This document shows positions 8,375-16,039 of a DNA stretch of 64,000 bases, one piece after another; the first letter of the stretch is position 1, and every line of letters starts with the position of its first letter. Made by a program: the position numbers and the translations under genes. The notes beneath the pieces were generated by a model. That model saw only the letters and a program-made list of their open reading frames with translations. It made no database searches and was not told the origin of the DNA. The DNA comes from Sporosarcina sp. FSL K6-1522 (GTDB lineage: Bacteria; Bacillota; Bacilli; Bacillales_A; Planococcaceae): NCBI RefSeq assembly GCF_038622445.1, contig NZ_CP152019.1, positions 1,115,501 to 1,179,500 on the forward strand, read 5' to 3'.

Positions 8375-8390
8375 TTGCGGGAACTCGCAG
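8375..8390 (+). promoter_or_regulatory. ComA-box-like element upstream of the accessory ABC operon
   Basis: TTGCGG-GAAC-TCGCAG has the canonical left half and a right half differing at two positions (10 of 12). It is centred about 60 bases before a plausible start point set by TTGGAA (8408-8413), 16 bases, TATTAA (8430-8435), a normal distance for an activator site. Confidence 0.6.
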
Positions 8391-8517
8391 TACAATTTAC
8401 GGTGAAATTGGAAGAAAGGTGTGAGAAGGTATTAATAGGTCGAGTGTTATGAATATTAAGTTTGTGGTGCGAATATCTAGCTATACTACGGACTAGGCTG
8501 CGGAAAGGATAAAATAG

Positions 8518-10383
8518 ATGAAGATTTTGCCTGTGTTGTCTAGGTTGGCCTTGAGTTTGAAAGTGGAACTTATTCTTCTTTCTTTGTACACGTGTATCCT
8601 TATAATTTATTGTGCCAATCCAAATGTTATCAACCCAGTAGAGTTTACTTTATACACCAAGTACCTTATACCCTTTGGATTTTTTATCTGGATGTTTGTA
8701 AGTTTTCGCTTAACTCTTTTGATCACGAAATCTTTTCCACTTAAATGGCTTAGGATTAACGAAATAGTACAAAATCCAGCGGGGATTTTATTCAATCAAA
8801 TTGGACTTTTGTTTACTTTTTTTTTAATAACTCAAATAATAATCGCTGCTGTAATAGCGAGTATTATTGTAATTGCTTTCTCATCTGGGTTTGATCTTTT
8901 AAAGTTGATTTTTCAATTATATTTTATTTATTTTGGGCTTCCGTATATATGGGCGTGGTTCAATGGCTTGTTCGTAGGAATCATTTATACATATTATTCT
9001 CAGAAAAAAGCAATATTATTATTTGGCATATTATTTTTATGGATAACAATAATGTTTTCTATGGAATATCACTTGGTATTAAGTAGCATATTTATTGAAA
9101 ATCGTTGGCCTTATATTGATCCCATACATAGCCTGACATTTTTAATGGAGAATGTATGGATTAAGTTGGCATATCTTATTTGTTCAATAGGAGTTTTTAT
9201 TGTTTTTATAAAGATTAGGCGAGCTATCACTAGCTGTGTTATAAGCGTTATCTTCATTACCTCAGCGATGTTTTTAACCCATTATACTCCAAGTCAGTTA
9301 CAGTCGGCTGAAGTTTTACTGACAAATGACTTAAGATTATATGAAAAAATAAAAGACAAGGTCCATGAAAATATAGATCCCACAGAAAATTGGAGGATTA
9401 CAGGAGTGGATGTTGATACTCAGTCCCAATATCCGATTGAAATTGAACTTACTTTAGATAATAAAGATGACTTGATACGTTTTTCAATTAATGAACAATT
9501 TTCGATAGCGCATATAGAAAGTGAAAATGGAAATCTAGAATTTAAACAAACAGGAAATATTGTCGAAGTTGAACCAGATGGAGTCCAATCAATGGTATTG
9601 CATTATGAAAAAACCTTAGGTACTAGTTTTTATTCGTTGATGGCAAATGCAATTTTATTACCGTTTGAAGCAAACTGGTATCCACAACCTACTTTCTCGA
9701 ATCACTACACGATAGATCCATTTAGAAATCTTCATGTCAACTTTGAAACTAAAAAGTGTGAACAGGTAGAGTTAGTCGTAGGGGAGGAAAATTATAGTTG
9801 GAAAGGAGATCGCTTAGATTGTTTATCTATTATAAAAGGTGCATATGAACAAATCGAATTCCCGGGCACGAAGTTAGTTGTTTATCAACCATTTTTGACG
9901 AGAAAAAAGAATTATGTAGAACTGAAAAATCAACTCGAAGTAGTTCGTGATGAAACTTGTCGCTTGTTCGAAGATATAAAAGATACCGATTACTGCACTA
10001 GTTATATTCAAACTATTTCGATAATAACGAAAAGTATGAGTGCAGAGCCTCTTTCACTCTATGACAGTACAGTTTCAAATGGAAATTATACTTTTTATGT
10101 TAACCCTTTTTTGGATGTAAAATATAAACCTGTAACTGCTCATATTGAAGAGTTATCGACTTTTTTAATACCGTATAGAATTTTAGAAGAGGAAGAGCTT
10201 ATATTTTTTATTAGCCAGTATTTAATTGAGAAACTGGATATCGAACCAATGGGATATCTAGAATGGGTAATGAAGGGTTCTTCTATTCCTTCGGATGGAT
10301 GGATCAATTACACTAATTTAACCATTGAGGAGAAAGAAAAAGTGTTACTTCAAATGGTGGCAGGAATGAGGGGAGTCGACTAA
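8518..10383 (+). CDS. Large ABC-type membrane protein with degenerate peptidase-like ectodomain
   Basis: This 621-residue protein of unknown function has about six membrane helices in residues 1-260, followed by an extracytoplasmic region of about 360 residues with no C-terminal anchor. The ectodomain contains LLPFEANWYPQP (Trp at about residue 387), which resembles the YLP..WYP motif in the N-terminal beta domain of M1 aminopeptidases. ABC permeases fused to M1-like domains are known, but no HEXXH zinc site is present here. A paralogue of the same layout is encoded at 11676. The start is an ATG behind AAAGGAT. The stop overlaps the next start (TAATG), so it very likely works with the ATPase-like protein downstream. 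A transport or self-protection role for the secreted peptide is inference. Confidence 0.7.
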   Translation: MKILPVLSRLALSLKVELILLSLYTCILIIYCANPNVINPVEFTLYTKYLIPFGFFIWMFVSFRLTLLITKSFPLKWLRINEIVQNPAGILFNQIGLLFTFFLITQIIIAAVIASIIVIAFSSGFDLLKLIFQLYFIYFGLPYIWAWFNGLFVGIIYTYYSQKKAILLFGILFLWITIMFSMEYHLVLSSIFIENRWPYIDPIHSLTFLMENVWIKLAYLICSIGVFIVFIKIRRAITSCVISVIFITSAMFLTHYTPSQLQSAEVLLTNDLRLYEKIKDKVHENIDPTENWRITGVDVDTQSQYPIEIELTLDNKDDLIRFSINEQFSIAHIESENGNLEFKQTGNIVEVEPDGVQSMVLHYEKTLGTSFYSLMANAILLPFEANWYPQPTFSNHYTIDPFRNLHVNFETKKCEQVELVVGEENYSWKGDRLDCLSIIKGAYEQIEFPGTKLVVYQPFLTRKKNYVELKNQLEVVRDETCRLFEDIKDTDYCTSYIQTISIITKSMSAEPLSLYDSTVSNGNYTFYVNPFLDVKYKPVTAHIEELSTFLIPYRILEEEELIFFISQYLIEKLDIEPMGYLEWVMKGSSIPSDGWINYTNLTIEEKEKVLLQMVAGMRGVD

Positions 10384-11024
10384 TGCTTAAATTAAAAGAT
10401 GTCACTATTAAAAGCGGTGGCCAACTAATTTTGCATGAATGTAATTGCCGAATTGCCTCTAACTCAATTATTGTTGCTAAAAACGATGTTGATACTGAGA
10501 TTATTGCACTAACCCTCGCTGGTTTTCGTCCAGTAAACGAAGGTGAAATATATATAATTGAAAATACTCTAAGTCAAAATCAGAAATCCAATAAGAAAAT
10601 ATTTTTTGTTATCACAGAAGAGTTTGGTGAATTATGGAAGAATTATCATCTGCAAGAGATCCATAGATTAATGAAGAGAAAATCTCAGGCATTATTGTTG
10701 TGTGAAAAATATAATATATATCCCCATGACTCTATTGATTCACTTACAAACTTTCAAAAACTTATTTATTTTGTTTCGATAGGTCGTTTTTTAGGAAGGA
10801 CTATATTTATATTTGATCATCCGACTAAATATTTGGACTACAAGGAATTGGAGGAATTCAATAAATTCCTGAACGAAGAATTTATGAATGAAAAATATCT
10901 TATCTTTACAAATAGGTTTGATGAAATATTCACTAGTTCACCAGGGGAAATCTATCAAATTGATTCTACCAAACCGCTAATATTGAAAGGGGGTGAAAAG
11001 AATGCTGATAAGCAAAAAGCGTAA
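10383..11024 (+). CDS. Degenerate ABC ATPase-like protein (pseudo-ATPase)
   Basis: This 213-residue protein aligns by eye along its whole length to a small ABC ATPase, yet every catalytic motif is altered. The Walker A position reads AKNDVDTE (residues 32-39), followed by the expected ..TLAGFRPVNEGEIYI. The signature reads LTNFQ (121-125). Walker B reads FIFDHPTKYLD, with the catalytic Glu replaced by His146. The switch His is Asn177 (FTNR). The frame is intact and well translated, so this looks like a retained non-hydrolysing partner rather than decay. It is coupled to the 621-residue membrane protein and overlaps the secreted-peptide gene in another frame. Confidence 0.75.
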   Translation: MLKLKDVTIKSGGQLILHECNCRIASNSIIVAKNDVDTEIIALTLAGFRPVNEGEIYIIENTLSQNQKSNKKIFFVITEEFGELWKNYHLQEIHRLMKRKSQALLLCEKYNIYPHDSIDSLTNFQKLIYFVSIGRFLGRTIFIFDHPTKYLDYKELEEFNKFLNEEFMNEKYLIFTNRFDEIFTSSPGEIYQIDSTKPLILKGGEKNADKQKA

Positions 11025-11397
11025 ATCAAGATCGAAATTTGTTGCTATGTGTCTTGCGATGGTTATGATAGCAACTGTTAGTGTGGTTAGTGCGGCGCAA
11101 TCAACTGCTAATCTAGATGGCTCAGGTACTTCCAAAAGTACATCAATTCTTACAGCGACCAAGGCTGGAACAGGAAATATCTACGCTACAAATAATGGCG
11201 CAAACACAACAACACGAGGGTACGCAAAAAAATCTATTAATTGGCTGCCTGATAGTACTGTCGCTTCTACAAATTGGTTGAATCCGGGACAATCACAAAC
11301 AGCAACATTTACTCAATCAATTGGTCAAGAGTACTATGGTCAAATTGTTGGTCAAACAAGCTCATCTAGGGGAGGTGTTAGATTAACAGTAAACTGA
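11002..11397 (+). CDS. Secreted cysteine-free peptide of the Com-linked ABC locus
   Basis: No family recognised. This 131-residue protein has a Sec signal peptide: a basic N-terminus (KKRKSRSK), a hydrophobic core and a likely cleavage VSA/AQ after residue 31. The mature part of about 100 residues has no cysteine and is rich in Ser, Thr, Asn and Gly, with aromatic points INWLP, TNWLN and QEYYG. I chose ATG 11002 because GGGGG at 10989-10993 lies 8 bases before it; a GTG at 10993 falls inside that site. It ends an operon with a dedicated membrane protein and pseudo-ATPase, an arrangement seen for bacteriocins with immunity exporters. An antimicrobial, matrix or signalling role are all open. 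Confidence 0.7.
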   Translation: MLISKKRKSRSKFVAMCLAMVMIATVSVVSAAQSTANLDGSGTSKSTSILTATKAGTGNIYATNNGANTTTRGYAKKSINWLPDSTVASTNWLNPGQSQTATFTQSIGQEYYGQIVGQTSSSRGGVRLTVN

Positions 11398-11525
11398 TTA
11401 TCTAAATTGCACATGTATAGTGATTGAACTTATGATTTACCTTACTGTCTTAGTTGATTGGAGTGCGGAACGAAAATCAACATTTAGAAGAAATTATTTA
11501 ATTCAGCGTATATAAATAGGCAGCG

Positions 11526-11574
11526 GCAGGGGAAATGACCTGGTTATTTATGTCATTCCCCTGCTTGATTTTTA
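11526..11574 (+). terminator. Intrinsic terminator after the secreted-peptide gene
   Basis: A 13-bp stem with one bulge (GCAGGGGAAATGAC / GTCATTCCCCTGC), then TTGATTTTTAA. It separates the two ABC gene sets into distinct transcripts. Confidence 0.85.
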
Positions 11575-11675
11575 ATTATATAGGAAGTAAATGGTGGTTG
11601 GATAGATAAGAAAAACAGAGTGAATTTTACTTTCGGAGTATCAGTAATTATCCCGATAGAAATGAGTGAAATAAG

Positions 11676-13688
11676 TTGCGCTGGAAATTTCTTTTTGTCT
11701 TTTATCTAAAGCAGATATGCAACAGTAAAATCTATATTGGGGCAAGTATATTATTTTTTCTTTTGTTATTTAGCAGGTTGTTTTTGTTCTTTACAAACGA
11801 ATATGACATAGAAGAGTACGGGAATTTGCCGAGCGAGATAGCGATGATTGTTCAGATAGTGTCAATCTTTTATATCATCTTTTTCTATCGTATCCATTCA
11901 AAAGAACTGCTTTATGGGATACATACTTTCTTTGTGGATGGATATCGGATTATGTTGGAGAAAATTGGTGCGATGTTTGCAGCCCATTTTCTGTTTCAGG
12001 GAGTCATGTTAGCCGTTACATACAGCTTGTATACTGTAATCTATTTTATCGTTGGAGTTGAACTATCAAGTATTTATTTATCTTTAATTCGATTTTTGTT
12101 CATTTATCTATTTGCACCTATGCTGCTATGTATGCTGTATGGTGTAATTATAGCCATACTCTTTGGTACAAGGAAAAGTAGCTTTTTAGCGATTTTAGTT
12201 GTATGGATTATGACTGGTGGTATGAATGCAGAACTATTTTCTTCTTTATTTTTGACCATCCATGCTAACGACTGGAAGTCCTTACTCTTTATTGGTCTGA
12301 ATACAGTGCAGGTTGTCTATCAATCCTATACTGGTTTTGATGTACATTGGGGAAATGAGCTAAAGCTGATGACATGGTTTCTAATTGCCACGGGTATCAT
12401 TTTGCTACTTTCTCTTCGGTGGACACTTAGAAGGCGAGAGCGAAACGGTACTATGATAATTCTATTGGTTATAATGTTCCTTTCGGTAGCTACTTCATGC
12501 GGTGTAGTTGAATTAAGTACAAAGACTTTTAATAGAGCCGATTATTTGACGGAAACAGCTTATTATGAAAATCTAGCTGAAACTGAAGCAGATATACATT
12601 ACGCGATTCAGTCATATTGGATAGAATTGAAGAAGAAACAGGCGACTGTTCAGATTACTTTTTCAGAAATGGACACTTTGGAACCTGCTTTTCAACTTTA
12701 TCATGCTTATCCATTGAAATGGATTAAAGCCGATGATGAACAGGTGAACTTTACACGTAATGGTGACCTTGTGAAGGTTCAGCTACCGACGTCTACATCA
12801 TCATTGACTTTTCATTATGAAATTACTGACACGAGCTTTGTACCTTATACAAATGGGAGGACGGCATTACTAGCGGATACAGCTTGGTATCCTAAAAAAA
12901 TAACTTCTCATATGTATGAACTGAATGAAAGTATAAAGGAGATTGAATTAAGTGAGGGATTCTTACCTGATGAAAGCTATTCGTTTACATTGAAAGCGGA
13001 CGAAGTGTTATTTAGTAATTTGCCAAGGCGTGGGGACGTCTACAGTGGGGAAGCACAGGCGGTAACGCTTATTAAAGGGCAGGGGAATGAGTTAACATCT
13101 GGTGATTATCAGATTACGTATCCAGCGGACTGGCCGCATATGAAGAGAAGAGTACGAACGGTGTTGGTATTATTAGAAAAAACACTAGAGGAAATTCAAC
13201 AGTTTGCGCCTACAACCGTTCAAACTTTGCCGAAAGCTATTGTTTTTTCGAACTCTAGGCTGTCTTCTTTTATGACGAAAGACCATCTTGTCTACAATAC
13301 GGGGTATCCGGATGCGGTAGATGCACACGCTACAACGAAGGATTTTCAGAAAAATATGCTTTATTTTGTTGTACAAAGGAAAGGGCCTCATTGGTTATAT
13401 GAGGAATGGGTTAACATGGCGAGTGATTATATTCGAGAGAAAAATGAATGGCAAATTGATATGAAGGGGATTAGTTCCAATTTGCATTATTTTTCGGAGT
13501 CAGAGCATGAGCAGGTGGATGTCATCTATCAGCGATTCCATCAATTGAGTGAGGAAAGGCAACGACAATTTCTTCAGGACTGGTATGCAGCAATGGACGA
13601 TACGTGGACGTGGGATCAGGTGTTGAAATTTGTAGAGGAGGAGAGGGGAAATGGAGATTCGGGTTCAAGGATTGACAAAAATCATTAA
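11676..13688 (+). CDS. Large ABC-type membrane protein with degenerate peptidase-like ectodomain (second copy)
   Basis: This 670-residue protein has the same plan as the protein at 8518: about six membrane helices, then another hydrophobic segment near residue 265 and an ectodomain of about 390 residues. It shares the Trp-Tyr-Pro motif (TAWYPKK, Trp at about 404). Its C-terminus has PHWLYEEWVNMASDYI, which resembles the helix carrying the third zinc ligand in M1 aminopeptidases (W-L-x-E-G-x-A-x-Y), and ends FLQDWYAAMDDTWTWDQVLKF like an M1 C-terminal module. No HEXXH is present, so it is probably not a zinc peptidase. The TTG start at 11676 has only a weak Shine-Dalgarno. It overlaps the next ATPase gene by 38 bases. 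Confidence 0.7.
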   Translation: MRWKFLFVFYLKQICNSKIYIGASILFFLLLFSRLFLFFTNEYDIEEYGNLPSEIAMIVQIVSIFYIIFFYRIHSKELLYGIHTFFVDGYRIMLEKIGAMFAAHFLFQGVMLAVTYSLYTVIYFIVGVELSSIYLSLIRFLFIYLFAPMLLCMLYGVIIAILFGTRKSSFLAILVVWIMTGGMNAELFSSLFLTIHANDWKSLLFIGLNTVQVVYQSYTGFDVHWGNELKLMTWFLIATGIILLLSLRWTLRRRERNGTMIILLVIMFLSVATSCGVVELSTKTFNRADYLTETAYYENLAETEADIHYAIQSYWIELKKKQATVQITFSEMDTLEPAFQLYHAYPLKWIKADDEQVNFTRNGDLVKVQLPTSTSSLTFHYEITDTSFVPYTNGRTALLADTAWYPKKITSHMYELNESIKEIELSEGFLPDESYSFTLKADEVLFSNLPRRGDVYSGEAQAVTLIKGQGNELTSGDYQITYPADWPHMKRRVRTVLVLLEKTLEEIQQFAPTTVQTLPKAIVFSNSRLSSFMTKDHLVYNTGYPDAVDAHATTKDFQKNMLYFVVQRKGPHWLYEEWVNMASDYIREKNEWQIDMKGISSNLHYFSESEHEQVDVIYQRFHQLSEERQRQFLQDWYAAMDDTWTWDQVLKFVEEERGNGDSGSRIDKNH

Positions 13689-14517
13689 AAAACAGCGAAT
13701 ATTGTCCAACTTTTCCCTCTCATTTACAGGGGTTTATGGGTTATTAGGTCCAAACGGCGCTGGCAAAACGACATTAATGAAAATACTAGCGGGGTTAATA
13801 GATTTTAACGTAGGAAGCGTGTTCGTAGATGATGAGTTAATTAGTACGAGTACAACTGTTAAACGAACAGATTACATTGGGTATTTGCCTCAAGACTTTA
13901 TGATTTACCCGGAGCTCACGATGTACGATGTATTAGAGCATATCGCTGTGCTACAAGGTGGCAAGTCACCTATCTCCTATCATGACCAAATTAAAGAAGT
14001 CCTAGAGCAAGTCAATTTGTTGGACCATGCTTATAAGAAAATGCATGAATTATCTGGGGGGATGCGCAGGCGTGTAGGCATTGCACAGCTTCTGTTGAGG
14101 AACCCTTCTGTCCTGATCTTTGATGAACCGACTGCCGGGCTTGATATTGAGGAGCGCGTTCGTTTTCGTAATCTGTTGAAGCAATTAGGGAAGCGTCATA
14201 CTGTCATTATTTCCTCGCATATTGTTGAAGATATTGAATTTCTTTGCACGAAGATTGGTGTTATCAAAAGTGGTGAGGTGCTATTTGAAGGTGGACCTGA
14301 TGATCTAAAGAAAAAAGCGGCTCACTGTACCTATGAGATGGACGTTCAACTGACAGAATTAGATGAGATTATTGCGACAAGGGATGTTGTTCAGATGAAT
14401 GAAGAGTCTTCTCATGTCGTGGTACGTGTACTATCGGAAGAGCCTGTTGGTCAACCTGTTAGTCCACGCTTAATGGATGGATATCTTGCGCTTCTGAAAG
14501 AGGCTGCCAATGACTAA
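13651..14517 (+). CDS. ABC transporter ATP-binding protein
   Basis: This 288-residue ATPase is catalytically complete, unlike the one at 10383: Walker A GPNGAGKTT, signature LSGGMRRRVGIAQ, Walker B VLIFDEPTAGLD and the switch His in IISSHIVEDIEF. The last 60 residues form the regulatory extension common in ABC-2/drug or bacteriocin exporters (CcmA/NatA class). It starts at ATG 13651 inside the preceding gene, behind GAGGAGAGGGG, and its end overlaps the permease gene by 8 bases. It probably drives the two membrane proteins on either side. The substrate is unknown. Confidence 0.9.
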   Translation: MEIRVQGLTKIIKKQRILSNFSLSFTGVYGLLGPNGAGKTTLMKILAGLIDFNVGSVFVDDELISTSTTVKRTDYIGYLPQDFMIYPELTMYDVLEHIAVLQGGKSPISYHDQIKEVLEQVNLLDHAYKKMHELSGGMRRRVGIAQLLLRNPSVLIFDEPTAGLDIEERVRFRNLLKQLGKRHTVIISSHIVEDIEFLCTKIGVIKSGEVLFEGGPDDLKKKAAHCTYEMDVQLTELDEIIATRDVVQMNEESSHVVVRVLSEEPVGQPVSPRLMDGYLALLKEAAND

Positions 14518-15136
14518 ACTTATTCACTTATTTACGTTCGATATTAAACTGCTACGTCATTTATATGGCTTTCCGCTCATTGCCTATATCTTGTGCGCTT
14601 TACTTATGTTAACTGTTGGAAAAAGTTCTGGTACTCCATTTATGCCCTATATATTTTTAGAAGGCATTGCGATACCGATGGCTGGTTGGCATTTGGTCTT
14701 TCTCTATAATAGTTTGTACGAAGAAGGTGCAAATGAGACACTAATCGTTTATTATCGCAATGTAATCATCATTGACATCATGCGCTATATGTTCCTTCAT
14801 GCAATCTTTATCGGCCTTTTAGTAGGAGTGGCTATATGGATCAACGGGCTAGATTTCTTTACAAATATAATCATTGTGCATTTAGTCCTCTTATTTGTGT
14901 TTTACCAACTAATTGGCGTAGCTATTTTAAGTGTGACAAAAAGTTTAGATATTACATTGGCGCTTATTGTGACCTATACATTTATGGAAGTGGCGACACA
15001 GGGAACTTTTATGCCATGGCCACACTTGTTTTTATTTCATGAACCTTACGGAGATATGTGGCTAGTATTGACTTATTTATCATTAGGAATAGGTATTTTA
15101 CTAGCAGTTATTCAATTATGGCGGAAGTTTAAATAG
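14510..15136 (+). CDS. ABC-2-type transporter permease, short
   Basis: This 208-residue protein consists almost entirely of about six hydrophobic segments, the size and layout of a single ABC-2 permease half. It carries no recognisable substrate motif. The start overlaps the ATPase gene, so the two should be made together, and the 670-residue protein upstream may be the other membrane half. Base composition is AT-rich like the rest of 8.5-15.1 kb. The function is inferred from context and topology only. Confidence 0.75.
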   Translation: MTKLIHLFTFDIKLLRHLYGFPLIAYILCALLMLTVGKSSGTPFMPYIFLEGIAIPMAGWHLVFLYNSLYEEGANETLIVYYRNVIIIDIMRYMFLHAIFIGLLVGVAIWINGLDFFTNIIIVHLVLLFVFYQLIGVAILSVTKSLDITLALIVTYTFMEVATQGTFMPWPHLFLFHEPYGDMWLVLTYLSLGIGILLAVIQLWRKFK

Positions 15137-15179
15137 GATTATACATGGTATTAAATCAGTTTGAACAAGAGTGAATGAG

Positions 15180-15208
15180 GACCGGCCTTTGGAAGGTGGG
15201 TCTTTATT
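15180..15208 (+). terminator. Probable terminator after the second ABC gene set
   Basis: A GACCGGCCTT / AAGGTGGGTC stem (imperfect) is followed by TTTATT. The right half resembles the niaP terminator. Confidence 0.6.
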
Positions 15209-15360
15209 CATCTTATAAAATTCCTGTACTTAAAATCAGTTCACTATTATGCCGATGCATAATAGATTTACCTAGTTATTACATATATCCAATGTTCCCT
15301 TCATATTGTAGCGGTAGGATTAAGATAAGAGGTAAATGATTTGAAAAGGGGAGATTGGTA

Positions 15361-15519
15361 GTGAGGATGCTTGAATCGAATGTAGAAACTTCATTTAAAC
15401 GAAAACGGATAAATTCGCTTATTAGTCGCAACAGCATTATGGAGAAATTTTCATGGATTCATATGAAAAGAGAGCATCTTCCACAAAGAGGCTATTATCC
15501 ACTTCCTCCAAGGAAGTAA
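15361..15519 (+). CDS. Small basic protein, 52 residues, unknown
   Basis: A GTG start (15361) lies 7 bases after AGGGGAG, and a clear terminator follows the stop, which together support a real small gene. The product is strongly basic, begins MRMLESNVETSFKRKR and ends YYPLPPRK. There is no membrane segment, signal peptide or cysteine. ATG 15367 is an alternative start. I do not recognise a family. Its codons SRNSI lie in a 17-base stretch that recurs at 19174 in another intergenic region. Confidence 0.5.
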   Translation: MRMLESNVETSFKRKRINSLISRNSIMEKFSWIHMKREHLPQRGYYPLPPRK

Positions 15520-15526
15520 TCGTCAG

Positions 15527-15559
15527 GTCCCTACTTCAGTTGAAGTGGGGGCTATTTTT
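15527..15559 (+). terminator. Intrinsic terminator after the 52-residue gene
   Basis: CCCTACTTC-AGTT-GAAGTGGGG stem-loop followed by GCTATTTTT. Confidence 0.8.
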
Positions 15560-15630
15560 GATTGCTAAAATAGCGAAACCTTTGTTGTGGTGTATTCGTA
15601 GAGGAAGGTAAGAATGGAAGGGCTGAGATG

Positions 15631-15969
15631 ATGTCGGTGCGTGAATTCATAGTCAATGTGTCGCCAACGGAAGCGATGGAGGCCATTGAGACATACGTGG
15701 TTGAAGGAAGTGTTAGTGGAACGCTTGTCGATCGATACGCGAGGCAAGTCGGGGAGCATGAGGTTCATGTTCTCATTTTGGAGAAGTATTATATGCGATC
15801 CAACAATCGGGCATCACTCACGGTGACGATTGATAATTTTGATGGAAAGACCAAAGTCCATGCGGTGGCATCGGGCGGTTCGGAGGGTGTATTCTTCCGC
15901 TTTGATTGGGGAGCGGGCAACAATTTTGCCAACAGTGTGGAGGTAGCCTTGAACCCATATATAGTATGA
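15631..15969 (+). CDS. Conserved hypothetical protein, 112 residues
   Basis: This small soluble protein has no membrane segment or signal peptide. Its C-terminal half contains NRASLTVTIDNFDGKTKVHAVASGG and FFRFDWGAGNNFANSVE, which I recall from a Firmicutes family of unknown function (possibly DUF6054; not certain). The pattern of alternating polar and hydrophobic residues suggests a beta-sandwich-like fold. ATG 15631 is 8 bases after GGAAGGG; an ATG at 15628 directly precedes it. It is followed by a terminator and then by two DNA glycosylase genes. No function can be assigned. Confidence 0.7.
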   Translation: MSVREFIVNVSPTEAMEAIETYVVEGSVSGTLVDRYARQVGEHEVHVLILEKYYMRSNNRASLTVTIDNFDGKTKVHAVASGGSEGVFFRFDWGAGNNFANSVEVALNPYIV

Positions 15970-15977
15970 ATGTATAG

Positions 15978-16007
15978 AGCCTTTCCTTTAGGGGGAAGGC
16001 TTCTTTT
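15978..16007 (+). terminator. Probable terminator
   Basis: GCCTTTCC / GGGGAAGGC stem with a TTTA loop, then TTCTTTT. Confidence 0.65.
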
Positions 16008-16039
16008 GGTAGAATGAAAAAATGAGAGGGGGGCTTCCT

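Larger units (their letters stand above)
7778..8517. other. Gene-poor 740-bp interval between comA and the accessory ABC operon
   Basis: I see no convincing gene. The interval contains a ComA-box-like site at each side (7782-7797 and 8375-8390), a perfect 12-bp hairpin GCCTTTTCCCGA-GTAG-TCGGGAAAAGGC at about 8231-8258 without a T-run, a possible promoter before the ABC operon, and one short peptide frame at 8142 discussed under findings. Confidence 0.6.

Noticed and set aside
10383..11397. Lactococcin 972-type bacteriocin operon
   Set aside because: The gene order is similar, but the peptide lacks the lactococcin 972 sequence pattern and the ATPase lacks working motifs.
8518..13688. Zinc metalloprotease activity for the ectodomain permeases
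   Set aside because: No HEXXH motif is present in either protein; the resemblance to M1 enzymes is partial.
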